This document shows, one piece after another, positions 1 to 11,815 of a stretch of 64,000 bases of DNA. The stretch is from Periplaneta americana. Taxonomy: Eukaryota; Arthropoda; Insecta; Blattodea; Blattidae. Position numbers and translations under genes: made by a program. Numbering within the stretch: position 1 is the first letter of the stretch; the number at the start of each line of letters is the position of its first letter. The notes under the pieces are model-generated. The model saw nothing but the letters and a program-made list of their open reading frames with translations. It was not told where the DNA came from and ran no database searches. The stretch lies in assembly GCF_040183065.1 (NCBI RefSeq), contig NC_091132.1, forward strand, positions 159,686,102 to 159,750,101, in the 5' to 3' direction.

Positions 1-1468
1 ATCCTTACATATTACTACTGCCGGCAATAGGAAGATACCGGCAGGCCTACCTGAAGGTGTTTTTCCCAAATTGTAAAATAGTCAATATCTGCTTTCAAAG
101 CAATTGTCCCAAGAACTCTCGCAAAATTTTGAGCAAACCCGTGCAGCATTCAGTCTTTGTTCTACTGTTCGAGTGCTCGTACTTCATAATTCCTATGCGA
201 AATATCTTACACAGGTTTCAGAAGTGGTTTTCTCAGTATCGAAATAAGAATACAAATAGTTGATCAGTTTGGGAAAAGAGTAACTGCAACATATCTTCCA
301 TCAGAATACGAGATTGGCGTTACAAATATGTGCGATTTAATTAGAAACAAGGATAAAGTGTATGAAGTCTGAATATCTACAACAGGAAACCTCTATTATT
401 TCTATCTTTCCGCAAAGAATCAACGCCAGGAATATACTTGGCCCTTATAAACCCATTGTTGACAACCATACTTAGAGTGAACTTCTGAGTCATTATGTAG
501 CATGTTAAACACAAGACCACGGAGGAAATTATGAAACTGTGTTATCCACTTAGTTTATGAAAATATTTTATGATATGGATTATCCGATTTTCCGATTAAC
601 CGTCCAGTCCACCCCATTGATTACCACGGATAATAGAGATTCTACTGTAATCACTAAACTTTATACAATAACTTTGTACACTTGAAGAATCAAGACTTTT
701 GTAACATGACTTGTGACTACAGCGAATGCCATATGGCGACTGAAGATCTACTACACCACACCTTTAACAGACTGCGCATCGCAGTCCACACAGGGAGCTG
801 ACCGCCAGTAACCCGCCATTTTCTCACATCACGTCATAATAATATCTCTGTTGTATGATATTGTATTGTCCAACTACATGCTTACATTTTTTTATATTTG
901 CACATACAAATATATTTCACTTCAGAATTACTTAACTTATTACAAAAAAATGTATGATGAAAACTGTGATATATTTTGAAATAAGTTATTGGATTAGATG
1001 TTTCTTCGGAGAGTAATCAGTTGCAGAATATGGAGGAGATGTTCTCTTAAATATTAAATCGAGTATAGGCTCACCAGACGTCCCCGATTTCCGAGGGTAG
1101 TCCCCGGTTTTGAGTTGCTAGAGAATACTTGATAATTTATTCGTAAGTTACAAATATTAGTACTTGTGTGAAACACAATCATAAACTTCACCAGTAATTT
1201 GTAGGCATGCAGTCGTAAAATAAGAGTTTTTTCAAACTCTTTTGTGGAACAGAAATTCTAGTAGTTGTGCTAATTACTAGAGAATTGACTTGTAATTTAC
1301 AACACCATACTATGTGGAACAGGCCCCTGATCGGCCTTGTCCATGTGCAGGCTGTTGAAACTCGGGTAATTCTAGGTTGCTTTTTTCGCCATATGATTCA
1401 TGATTACAAATTATGCATTTAGAAAATAAACAGTAGGCTAATTAATAATTACTCTCAATATATACTAC
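1..1468. other. Non-coding, probable intron of gene C
   Basis: I see no convincing coding exon here. The stretch lies downstream of the gene C leader exon on the minus strand, so it is probably intron. It holds a Tigger-like transposon end (571-647). Near 1065-1120 a phrase reading CACCAGACGTCCCC resembles the end of the DNA transposon at 52900-53627. Short ATG-led open frames here lack recognisable motifs. Confidence 0.5.
571..647 (-). repeat. Tigger/pogo-like transposon end
   Basis: Read on the minus strand, this begins CAGTAGAATCTCTATTATCC, which is close to the CAGTAGAACCTC...TATCCG ends known for Tigger-class pogo elements. It is followed by TA at 648-649, the expected target duplication. 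The opposite end was not found and may lie outside the window. Confidence 0.55.
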
Positions 1469-1566
1469 CTGTGATAAAGGATTCCCCTCTTCTATGTCTG
1501 TTTTATAACTCGTTTCTTTTGCAAGAAGGTCGATATCAGGTTCCATCTTGATTACGTCCATCACGA
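1469..1566 (-). CDS. Zinc-finger gene C, leader coding exon
   Basis: The minus strand shows a polypyrimidine tract and CAG acceptor (1567-1568), five bases of 5' UTR, an ATG at 1561-1559, 31 in-frame codons, then a CAG|GTAGTA donor at 1468-1467. The peptide starts MDVIKMEPDIDLLAKE and ends NPLSQ. It closely matches the leader of gene A (MNVIKMEPNINPLPMQ), and both exons end in phase 0. Exons of this type precede C2H2 finger arrays in cockroach and termite zinc-finger genes. Later exons would lie at lower coordinates, outside the window. The splice sites and paralogy are visible; the function is inferred from gene A. Confidence 0.8.
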
Positions 1567-1569
1567 CTG

Positions 1570-2055
1570 AAAAAAAAAAATAATAAGAAATTTAAATTGA
1601 TATGCAATCAGTGTTGCCACCACCTACTGACGAAAAAAAACAGGACATAACAGTAGATTAATTAAACATGAATTTCCTCTTTGTATTATAATATTAATTA
1701 CAAAACACTGTACTGTAAGAAAGATGATACTGTTGTATTACTATGTAGCACATCCCTAACCAATGAAATGGAACAATTTTGCTAAATTACTGTCATCTCT
1801 ACTCTATGTACGTAACTAAGTCATGCAAATTTGTTTTTACACAGTAATGACTTATTGACAATGTTTCGCATTAAAATGTATTAATCAGGAATTTTTCGTG
1901 TATTCACAAAAGATTTTCGATACGAGATTTATTTTAAAGGTGATATTAAATACAGTACTGCATTAGCTGCGACAAAGACGAAAAATTATCCCCTTTCTTG
2001 CTTTTACATAACTAACCTTTAAACTAACTGTTCAACATTTTCCCACTCTGATTTA
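1570..2055. other. Non-coding spacer
   Basis: AT-rich sequence 5' of the gene C leader exon. It probably belongs to its first intron or upstream region. No gene or repeat was recognised. Confidence 0.4.
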
Positions 2056-2318
2056 TAATATTCTGAGAGTTTACACAAGTAAGGCCAAATTCAACAGTGT
2101 CCATAAATGAGATATTAAGCATACAAACAAATAATTTATTACAGTTGTATGAATACTTTAAAATTAAAATTAATATAATCAGTTAAAAACCAGACATGTT
2201 TCGGAGGAATGCTCCTCCGAAACATGTCTGGTTTTTAACTGGTCATATTAATTTTAATTTAAAAGTAATCATACAACTGTAATAAATTATTTCTTTGTAT
2301 GCTTAATATTCTGAGAGT
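2056..2318. repeat. Foldback element flanked by 15-bp direct repeats
   Basis: An imperfect palindrome of about 95-bp arms is centred near 2213, where GGAGGAATGCTCC separates two copies of a segment containing AAACATGTCTGGTTTTTAAC. The 15-bp phrase TAATATTCTGAGAGT occurs at 2056-2070 and again at 2304-2318, which looks like a target-site duplication. No coding capacity is present. Confidence 0.7.
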
Positions 2319-2712
2319 ATTTTACTTTTCTTTCTTGCTGGGACACTTTCACTCATTTTGAAAGATCACTGTGCAAGATATGTAACACAAAAATGCCATT
2401 ACCTACACTTCACTCTCTCACTGTTCCACGAGCACACGATCAGAAACAAACTTCACTACTGAGTAAGTTTCGTTCTGCCGCTGTTCCCCGAGTCCCCAAA
2501 ACAATAATGAAATAACTTAATTCTGTCGTCGATTTGCTATAGGGGACACGTCCAAAATAACAGTGTTGGAAAATCGAAACAAAAAAATCATATCAGACTT
2601 AAAATATTAAAATGTTCATGGATCCTGAATGTATGTACCTATCCATAGTGATCTGATTAGAAAAAAATATATGAACATTCAATTTAACATATAGTTTTTG
2701 CGATTTTCCAAC

Positions 2713-2716
<4 letters not shown>

Positions 2717-2756
<40 letters not shown>
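2717..2756. repeat. (TA)n microsatellite
   Basis: Alternating TA for about 40 bp directly abuts the hAT MITE at 2757. A matching AT run follows the other side of that MITE. Confidence 0.95.
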
Positions 2757-2759
<3 letters not shown>

Positions 2760-2952
2760 GGGCGTATTTTGCGGGCTACCAGTGGTAGCCCAAGGAAATT
2801 ACAAAAGAAAAAAGTTTATAATATAACATAATGTAATAATTTTGTATTATTAGTTTTACCATAGTAATTAAAATTAAAGTAATTGTTAGATATATTTTGT
2901 GTAATAATAGGGTCAGCGGTAGCCCAAACCCTTTAACCAGTATATGCCACTG
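2757..2952 (+). mobile_element. hAT-like MITE, copy 1
   Basis: A 196-bp non-autonomous element begins CAGGGGCGTATTTTGCGGGC and ends TATATGCCACTG. A near-identical inverted copy sits at 50270-50473 with a perfect 8-bp target duplication, which defines the boundaries. Here it inserted into a TA microsatellite, so its own duplication cannot be read. Confidence 0.85.
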
Positions 2953-2954
2953 AT

Positions 2955-2958
<4 letters not shown>

Positions 2959-3027
<69 letters not shown>
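2959..3027. repeat. (AT)n(AG)n microsatellite
   Basis: An AT run passes directly into an AG run. Purine-rich GGGAGG sequence continues to about 3090. Confidence 0.95.
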
Positions 3028-3028
<1 letters not shown>

Positions 3029-3371
3029 GTGGAGGGGAAGGGGGAGGGGGAGCGGGAGGGTGAAAGGGTGGGGGAGGGAGAGAGAGAGCACACTCATTGT
3101 TTACACAGTTGATCTGGATTCAACAACAACATAGTCCGATTGTATTAAACTGTCGTGAAGAGTGATCTGACCAGTTCCATGCAGGCTGCAATTGATTGGG
3201 CTCATTTTTTCTCTTGTCCCCCGTCATTTCCGAAAAATAAAAGCCAAAAGACTGTTTTCACCTTATAAAACTACTCCACAATCGAGAGCCACTATTTAAA
3301 AAACCGCGCTGTAGTGAAACTCCATAATTATCGAGTACTTGACAGGAGGTGTTATTCTTCGTTGAAATATT

Positions 3372-3624
3372 TATTTTATTGGGTTATTTTACGACGCTGT
3401 ATCAACATCTAGGTTATTTAGCGTCTGAATGATATGAAGGTGATAATGCCAGTGAAATGTGTCCGGGGTCCAGCACCGAAAGTTACCCAGCATTTGCTCG
3501 GTTTGGGTTGAGGGAAAACCCCGGAAAAAAACCTCAACCAGGTAACTTGCCCCGACCGGGATTCGAACCCGGGCCACCTGGTTTCGCGGCCAGACGCGCT
3601 GACTGTTACTCCACAGGTGTGGAC
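3372..3624 (-). repeat. tRNA-derived SINE type 1
   Basis: On the minus strand it begins GTCCACACCTGTGGAGTAAC and carries tRNA-like A and B boxes (GGTTCGAATCCCGG type). The body contains the CCTGGTTGAGG and TTTTCCGGGG phrases, and it ends with GACGCTAAATAACC and GCGTCGTAAAATAACCC before an A-rich tail. Other copies are at 13308, 35425 and 41864. Confidence 0.9.
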
Positions 3625-3751
3625 TCGTTGAAATATAATGCACCAAATTATTTCTGTAGTATGTGTAAGAGTCTTCCAATTTTAGGATTTTGTGAAGTGA
3701 ACATGTTGGTTTACAAAATCTATGGTAATTCGGTAGAAAACGTTGATCAAT

Positions 3752-3945
3752 ATGGCAGACATCGGGGATTAGTGACAGACAGGTTAGGTTAGGTTTGGTT
3801 TGTTCTGGTTTTTGGTATGGTATGCCTACCAATAAACCTAAATGGAAGGCACACCAAAAACCTAAACAAACTAAACCTAACCTCTCACTGATCGCCGCTG
3901 ATTCATTCATTCATTCATTCATTCATTCATTCATTCATTTATTTT
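3752..3945. repeat. Small inverted-repeat element plus (ATTC)n
   Basis: Two arms of roughly 60 bp are imperfect inverted copies. The left contains CAGGTTAGGTTAGGTTTGGT and GGTTTTTGG; the right contains CCAAAAACCTAAACAAACTA followed by AACCTAACC. The centre is near 3826. An (ATTC)n run follows from about 3903. Confidence 0.6.
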
Positions 3946-4127
3946 ATTCCATAGATCTTACATGAGCAATGAAGCTTTAAGATGTGGAACATGTCAACAT
4001 TTTACAATATTACAATTACAATTTTTACAAATTTTTATAGTTTTACAATTTAGTAATTTTCTACAATTTTTACAATTTTGTACAATTTTTTTACATTTTT
4101 TTTTTACATTTTGGCGAGATGTAGTGA

Positions 4128-4345
4128 GATGAGATGAGGTCCGAGGATTCGCCAAAATATTACCCGGCATTTGCCTTTTCGGTGGTGGAAACCTCGGAAA
4201 AACCCAACCAGGTAATCAAATCAAAGGGGGTAATCAAATCAAAGGGGTTGATGCCAAGGACTCGCTATAGACCATCCGGCTTCAGTCGCACGGCTGGGGA
4301 AAACCTCATATAGACCTTCGGTGAAGGTTACTTATGAACCAGTCC
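4128..4345 (-). repeat. SINE-like repeat type 4
   Basis: It contains GAGGTCCGAGGATTCGCC, ACCTCGGAAAAACCCAACCA and ATAGACCTTCGGTGAAGGTT, phrases of a tRNA-SINE style repeat. A short internal duplication of GGTAATCAAATCAAAGGGG occurs near 4211-4247. The orientation is a guess. Confidence 0.5.
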
Positions 4346-5679
4346 TACAGAAAATTGTTATTATTCTTTATTATAGGTATAATACAATTGCTCGAAAAAT
4401 CTAATTATGCTTTTGATGCGACTCTAGTCATAGTTTTAGCTCTTCGTAAACTACGCCATCAAGTGCATATATAAAACCGTTAGCCTTCTTTTATTAAGGC
4501 AGTGCTTTTGAATCCCGTTGTACTGGCATGCGTACAAGAACGACCTAAGCAAGGACCGCTAAAGTTTACCATTGCCAAAATGCCTAGGATTTATACAGCG
4601 AATAGAGATTATAAAGAATGGACACTGAGCGAATTTTCCTGTGTTTTGTTTCTCTGTGCGCCAGCGGCTAGTTCCACTTTCAAGCGCTAGAGGTAGTGTA
4701 ATCGAGCATACGCGAAGATAATAATTGAAAATAGAATTAAGGCACAGGATCCAAACATCGCCTACCTTATTGCATAATCCAGTAACGCTTTGCTTCAAAT
4801 AAATTCAAGTTAACAGCTTTTCCTTATTTGTCAGTGACAAACTAGTTGTAATAATAATATTTTATATTTCAGATATCATAAATTATATTATAAAATAATA
4901 TAATACATTATAAAATTAAGTATCGATTTCGTTTAATATTTGTATATAATATAATATAGGTATATGGTTTTACTTCTCGTAAGAGTTTTGTTTTTCCATT
5001 TTCAACGCTATCAAATCATTACATATTTCAATTGTTGTTGGGGTCAACGTCTGAACTCTGGAGTCTAGACATTACAGTTAATGGAGGATGTATTATTTTA
5101 TGGATCCAATTTATTTTATTTGAGTACATAATGTACCTAGATGTATTAATTGTATGTGTTATATTTCCGCTGTGTCGACTGCTAGCTGGTGTGATGTCAG
5201 CGCCAACTCTAGGGAGAAAGCAGAATCTGACGCTCTAGCTGGCTTGAAGGTCATTGAAATCGGTCCGGCTACATCAAAGGTACCGACGCGAAGTGTCCAT
5301 TCTTTATAATCCATATTCGCTGATTTATACAGTAATGTGGAGTAATGGACTGGGAGAGTTGTATGGCCATCCAGCCCGCCCCAAATCCTACATACCTCAC
5401 TTTTACACTAAAATCGTCGACGGGCGGATGCTCTACTTTGAATCAGTTTATATCGCTACATGCATTTCCGTATCTTGAAGACATTTTTAATCACATCACA
5501 TATCTCATTCTACAACACAAATGCAAGAACACGACACCAAGTACCTCTTCCTTTCCTGTGACGTCACATTGGATAAAAAGAATTGCTGAGCTTCGCGACT
5601 GTCTTATTATTAAGCTACCACCTTATTAAATTAGACTCAGACTGTGACTAATACTCTCAGGTTGGGACACAGATCAAAC
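4346..5679. other. Non-coding spacer
   Basis: No supported gene. Several ATG-led frames of up to 94 codons overlap on both strands but show no domain or composition bias, and I take them as chance. Confidence 0.4.
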
Positions 5680-5792
5680 CGTTGCTTACGGGATTACACA
5701 AGCTGGCGCATAGCACGATCGAGAGTAGGTCTCTGTGAGTCATGACAATTTCTGCCGCTAGGTTCGCCTCTCTGCCCTATAAAATGATGAAT
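5680..5792 (+). repeat. Left copy of inverted repeat bracketing the P-like element
   Basis: The left copy reads GCTTACGGGATTACACAAGC then TGGCGCATAG, and later CTGCCGCT and CTGCCCTATAAAA. The reverse complement of 11495-11612 reads GCTTACGAGATTATACAAGC, TGGCGCATAG, CCGCCGCT and CTGCCCTATA in the same order. The two face inwards around the THAP/P-like transposase. They may be subterminal ends of that element or an unrelated repeat pair. Confidence 0.5.
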
Positions 5793-7614
5793 AGTACCAT
5801 TACAAAGCATTGTGCATCGTGAAAATAGTTCGATTAATTGTGCATTACTGATTGAGTACGAATATTATAAATATCCCAAGCATATTACAGTGTTATTTGA
5901 AGTTTGTTCAGCTAAGTTATATTCGAAAATTGTCTGTGTTTTGCTATGTGAAGAACTCTGTACCAACAGGTCGTATCTTTATAGGTTAAGGTAAATGTCA
6001 AAGTTCTCTCATATAACAAGCAATGCTATGTTAAAAGTGGCGAATTGCATTTTCCGACTCTCGAATGATGTGACCCGAAATGTAAAATAATTTCATGCAT
6101 TGTTTCACTTACCAAGCATTACTGATATAGGCCTAATGAAAATGTGAACGACGTGATGTAAACATTGAAGATAATGTTGTTAATGTTTTCCCTTTCTCTT
6201 TTAGAAAATACCGACAAAAGTAATTAATTATCTTCATGCTGTACTTATTAGGTAATTAATGTGTATTTGCCTGTATTTTAGACCTGTGTATTGTTACGTA
6301 ATTATCAGTGACTTAGGTTAGAGAACTTAACAAGGTTAGTATGAGATTAGGTAATGCACCTCAAACTGGTAACTAATAATGGCTGCTGCGAAATAGGCTG
6401 AGGTGGTTATCGTGTGAAACTTATATCTAGAATATCTAGTATTATTATATACGGATACGTAAAGTTTTTTTTTTCTTTTGTTTTAGCATGTGTTTGTAAT
6501 TTTGTGAGGTTATGTCTAGCCTAATTTCTTTTTATCATTACCAATACATTAATTTATTTTATATTCATTTCAGGTGTTACATCTATGGTGGCAACTCTAC
6601 TTATGTTAGGATATGAAGTAACAGTATATATTCAACTTCATCATTTGCTAAAAATTAAAGAAAACTGTATGTCTTCGACTCATTCCATCGTCATTTCTTC
6701 TTATGTATGTGAACCACGTTCGTTCTAAAAGTGCTACATTAAATGAACATTATAGACAACGTGATGGAACAATTTACAAGTTACTGTTAAATTGCTCAAC
6801 ATTTTCAAGTGGTGCTATACCCATTGTTTCAAAATGTACATACATATTTTTACATTTCTATAAGAGGTGTCATAAATTATTTCAGCATATTTGTAAATTC
6901 TTCAAAATGAATTCTTCTAATTAATACCATAAAGTAATGAAATAATATAGCCTAGGCCTATATGTGATTTTATACTACCGGTGTTGATGTTGAGCTTGGT
7001 AAATTAATCCAATTTCACAGTGTTGTCTTTTGTATTGTGGTTCATAACAATTATAACAGTATGTACGTGGAAATGTTTTTAAAATAATAAATTCTAGCTC
7101 ATGATTTTAAGTGGTCGTTTCAATGGGAGGTTATATTGGAAAGATGATCACAAATGGATAATTTACTGCAAGATACAAGAACTGAATATAAGTGAGTGTT
7201 CCGTTGAAAGTGAAAGTGAAAATTTCGTTTTACAAGAGCTAAGTAGGTGTAATATTTATTTTAGAAATTATTTAAAAGCTACAGAATATGAAGAATAGAC
7301 CTGTAACCATAGAAATCAACTGTGAATGGTGAGTGGCCAGGTTTCATTCATAATTGAAAGGAAGTAAAAATTATTTTCTTCTTATCCTGTTTTCAATATT
7401 TAAATTTAAGCACCTTTCTCTTCCTTGTTATTTCGTGAGAGATTACTTCACACTATCACATAAGCTAAATTTTTTCTGTACAGATAATAAAAATTACATA
7501 CGTAAGTAGGCTACTTGAATACTGACGATACAAACTTCATATACATACCTCATCAGGTATATTCAAGAAGACATCTAATGTACTGTAACCAGCACATGAT
7601 TAAAATACTGATCA
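5793..7614. other. Non-coding, possible 3' part of P-like element
   Basis: AT-rich sequence between the left inverted repeat and the transposase 3' end. Short open frames near 6703 and 7101 show no recognised domain. Confidence 0.35.
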
Positions 7615-7701
7615 GATGTCCAACAGTTTCTTACTGCACTCTTCACTTCAAAAGTTTCGATGTCCAACAGTTTCTTACTGCACTCTTCACTTCAAAAGTT
7701 T
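7615..7701. repeat. 44-bp tandem duplication
   Basis: A unit starting GATGTCCAACAGTTTCTTAC occurs twice back to back (7615-7658 and 7659-7701) with no visible differences, implying a recent duplication. Confidence 0.9.
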
Positions 7702-7916
7702 GGCACATAGTTAATGAAAATCTTGATCAGGAAATCATTCATGAAAAAGTTAAATGTACACGTATAACATAGGGCATCCTCATTGTTACTTTTAAGTTTT
7801 AGGAATGTACGCTTATAACTGTATCACAATCTGAAATAATCATAATATTTATAACACGAGGGTCCTTGTAGATAGTCAGTTCCAGTGTTCTATATGTAAT
7901 TAAGAAATGGCCCAGT

Positions 7917-10885
7917 TTATTGCACTTTCAGCACTTTTCTATTTAGGGGCTTCTGATTAAGTTTCCTAATCACTTCGTATTTACTGGAAATATCTTTGGC
8001 AATATTGTCCAGTAGTGGCTTCACAAGTTTTCCCAAAAGAAAGAGGGACATTTCCTCATCTTTACATGTGTCGCACTTCAGTTCTTGCGAAAATCTTGGC
8101 TTCAGAAAAGAAACTAGGCTTTTCAACAAAGCTTTTCTTGGCAAGTAGTGTACGGCTTCAATTACAAAATCATAGACAATCTGTACTAAACACCTGAAGA
8201 ATGCATTAGGATATCTTAACCCACCTCGGTCTTGAAAATGAATTAAGCTAACTGCAGGGCCTTGATTTGCTGGTGATGATATTAGTTGTAAGCAGTTTTC
8301 ACATGATGTTTGTTGTTCTGCTGCATGAACTAGATATCCTGCTATCATGGCTATTGTAACTGATGTCATGGTTACCTGAGATTCTGAAAAAAAGATAATT
8401 CTCATAATTATGAAAGACTACATTGTCATTTGTCATTGATACGATACATGTGTACCTGTGGCTCGCAGGTAAATGTGTTGTTAAATCATGTAGGCCTAAA
8501 GTAATTGTAAAGTAGTATGATATTACATTTTAAATTATATAATCAAGTATTACTCTCCCTGATACTATTCACAATATAAATATATGAGTGTATTCATTGT
8601 TAGGAACTGATATGTTGTGAATTTTGAAATAGCATTCAGTACCTGTTATAGGCTTTTGCAGTATCTGTAGAACGTGGAAAGGAATCCGATTAGTCATTTG
8701 TGTTATGTTGTTGTTTTGTTGCTTTTCTTCTCCCAATTGCTTCACCAGTACAGAGGAGCTGGCTTCCTTGCCTGTGTAATCCCTTATTTTCACATTCCCA
8801 TTCCTGGATGCTGCTATGATTCCAGACTGAAGCGTGGATTCTAAAGCGTACATACATGATCTTGCGTCCATCATGTCATTGAATCCTCCTTTATGTCTTA
8901 GATGGCTAAAGAAGAGCTCAATGTCATCACTTGTAAAGTTCCTGGTAAGAATATAATGAAAACCAATATTTAACAAATATCTGATACATGTAACAGTGGA
9001 CAGTGTTGTTATGACCAAAGCTTGATACGTTTCTTTCGTAAATCTTTTATTTTTGTCCGGGTTTCTTTGAATTGCTTCAATGTATGGCATGAATTCGTCT
9101 AATAACCAAGTCAGTCTTTCATCATCGATGTCCGTGAACATTAACTTGTTTGTTTCTCTGGAAGTAATTCCATGGGTAGTATTACAGATATCATGAATGT
9201 CATGCCATCTTTTAAAAATTTCTAGGAAATGTATTGTTTCCTTAAAACTGTCCTGGTCTCTTATTTCTTCTGGACACAGTGTTTCCAACGTTTGTAAGCC
9301 AGCAATTGATTGGGATGAAAATATCACTTTGGCCCTAGCAACATTCATTTTTTCCAAATTTGTGGGGTACAAAACTTTCCTAGATAATTTTCTTACAGGC
9401 TTAAGTATTAATCTTTTTTGTAAATGATATAGCTTCTTCATGTAATCTGCACTGATACTATTTCCATTCACTTCAAAATTTCTGTCCAGATGTTGTGATC
9501 GTACATTTTTAATAATGTGACTTGCATCGAAACTCAGAAATAGGCTTCTGTTGTCATCTACTGGATGTTGAATTTCATGTGTAAGTTGTCCCTTCTTACC
9601 ACATAGATGTTGGAACATGGCAACATTAACCTGGCAGTTATCCGTCACAATTCTAATTACTTTAAATCCAATATCTTCCACTACTTTTAGGGCTTCCATA
9701 GTCAATTTTGCCAACTCATCTCCGGTTAAATTGTGTGTAAAATAAAATGACACTGGTATTCTGTACTTTGTAGACAGACCCTTGAACAGAATGCACAGCA
9801 ATTTATTGGCCAGCTTATTTTCAATCCCAATAGCATTTTTCTCAGTGTCTGTCATTCCTATCAACATATCCAAATTTCTGTCATACATCAATTTCGGTTT
9901 AATACTCATTTCGTCAATAATGAGAGATCCAACTTTTTCATTTTCGTGCTCCAAGGACTTTTCCTCTGCCAATTAGCCGAGCCTTTATCAAAGAGGTGAC
10001 ACCTGTTTCTCCTTTTGAGTGACCAATATAAGTTTTTAATGTCTTTTGATGGGGTAAGTGTAAAATACCCAAGTTTCTTAGTAATCTATAGCCGGTAGAT
10101 GACCTGTTAGATAGCAATATGCAGATTTTCAGTGTGTTTTCATGAAATTTACACTTTTGTTTTCCGAAAGCCTGAATTTGTTCAGTCAAAAAGCTTGCTT
10201 TCAAACTACCTTCTTTAGCAGCTTCTATTATTTTGGTAAGTTGCTTTTCAATTCCTTGTTCTTCCTTCTCGTTTTGTTTCTGTAAACTCCAGAGCTTGCT
10301 TTTTAAATTACATATTGTCTGTCTTAGTTTTCCAATAAGCTGATTTTGTTTCCGAATTGTCCTAGTAATTTTTTTACGTTGTAATGTAATGGCTTTGGGA
10401 ATTTTTTTACTTTCAATTGAGCACTGTGTGGCTATAGTTTTTTTATGTGCTTCATAGATTTCTTCAATTGAAACATTTGCTTCATTGAAAGCTGATGTAC
10501 TATGTTCAACATTGGGTTTATTTTTCTTAGCAGGATGGATGTTATTCACCACTTCTGTTATCCTTCTTTTGTTGCGTCTACTTATGTTTGAAACATTTTG
10601 TTTATGTTTTGGAAAATCATCAAAGACGGATGGTACCACATTAGGAAGCAAACGTTTAAATGTTGTGCTAATGCTAAAATCAGCTTCTTTGAAATGTCTG
10701 CTGCAGACACGCGATTTCTTGTTTGGCGTCCAAAGAGTCCTTGGTTTGCCCCCTTCGCGAGAAATGGCTACACACCACTTCTTTCTTAGTCCTTCATCTT
10801 GTGGAAAACAATGAAACGAAAAATCACATTCTTTATTCTGGTTCGATTTGCACAATGGCACACAGCAGTAAACCATTTCAATCAC
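7917..10885 (-). pseudogene. P-element/THAP9-like transposase with one frameshift
   Basis: The first block (10885-9938) opens with a THAP zinc finger: MVYCCVPLCK, then W-C, then CSRHF and LPNVVPSVF. A glutamine/lysine-rich coiled stretch follows. The second block (from about 9972) contains the RNase-H-like core of P transposases: SLIIDEMSIKPKLMYDR, RIVTDNCQVN and FDASHIIKNVR. It continues to a donor ACAG|GTACTG (exon end 8643). An acceptor TTTTTTCAG|AATC (exon start 8383) leads to the C-terminal block with IAGYLVHAAEQ and CENC. Both splice sites are phase 1, so the join is in frame. A single-base indel near 9970 separates blocks one and two, so the copy is probably inactive. An AATAAA overlaps the TAA stop (7921-7916). 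The role would be transposon mobilisation; a domesticated THAP9-like gene is less likely given the frameshift. Confidence 0.85.
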
Positions 10886-11494
10886 ACAAATTACAGGCTA
10901 ACTTCCTAATTTAATAAATGCTAATTCAAAATATATTTACACGCACTAAAATACTACAGCGTTTACTATTACTATGCTCAATAGATTAATCAGTAGGCCT
11001 ATAGAAATGTTTTCACCACTGCAAGAAAAAAATCGCGCAATAATTATACTTCTCAGTTATTGTGACGTCCGTATTTTTTTAAAAAGAGAGGGAAAAGTTA
11101 GGCCTTCTTGCAAATGCATAATTATGAATTCAAGGAAATTAAAGATAATGCAGTACCTTAATTAGTTGCAATATCTTATTTAATAACAATATTAATAATA
11201 TTAGGTGAAAAGGGTAGGCTATAGTGCGTATATGTAAGATGTCAAGTTAATTTATTTCCGGAAATGTTTGGTGTATGAACTGAAGTACAGAGCAGACAGT
11301 CCCTCAGTTTATATGTAATATGTTTTAATATCAAGAATGACAGCCTTTTATTGTAATATAATTGAGGAGTAGAAGTTTGGAAATTACGTCTATTGTCCAT
11401 AAAATATTGTACGAAGCATTTAATAAGCAATGGTGAGCCCTTTAAATGTCCCAAATGTCAATGTCTTTTAAGTGTTCTGCTATGAATATATAGG
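10886..11494. other. Non-coding 5' flank of P-like transposase
   Basis: AT-rich sequence upstream of the THAP start codon with no recognised gene. It probably holds the transposon promoter if the inverted repeat at 11495-11612 marks the element end. Confidence 0.35.
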
Positions 11495-11612
11495 GCAGAA
11501 CAGCGCTCCGAGCGGCGGAATTGGCATTACGAGGGAACCACTTCAGACTCGTTTTTCAAGCTCTATGCGCCAGCTTGTATAATCTCGTAAGCAGCGGATC
11601 AAACACAGGTTA
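11495..11612 (-). repeat. Right copy of inverted repeat bracketing the P-like element
   Basis: Inverted partner of 5680-5792. Similarity falls off outside the GCTTACG...CTGCCCTATA interval, so no exact transposon terminus can be fixed. Confidence 0.5.
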
Positions 11613-11815
11613 GAGATTTCTGCTCACGGCAGCCTTGATTCCCTTGCTTGTTTGTTGTGCATTTTAAAAAGTAAGTGAAATTTAATATTGTCAATGACAA
11701 TTTATGTTATGAGCGGAAGCTGAAGGATTGGAATCCGCTTTTAGTTTCATGTTTGCTTTATTATAGTTACAAAATGTACATACGACATTACAAGTTTCAG
11801 TATTCGGTATTATAG

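Noticed and set aside
57..263. 68-codon open frame at the left edge
   Set aside because: No domain, no splice or start context; the length is expected by chance in AT-rich DNA.
2776..3093. 105-codon frame across the MITE and microsatellites
   Set aside because: It encodes runs of IY and SLSL from simple repeats.
3780..3800. Telomeric (TTAGG)n array
   Set aside because: Only two units of GGTTA inside an inverted-repeat element; not an array.
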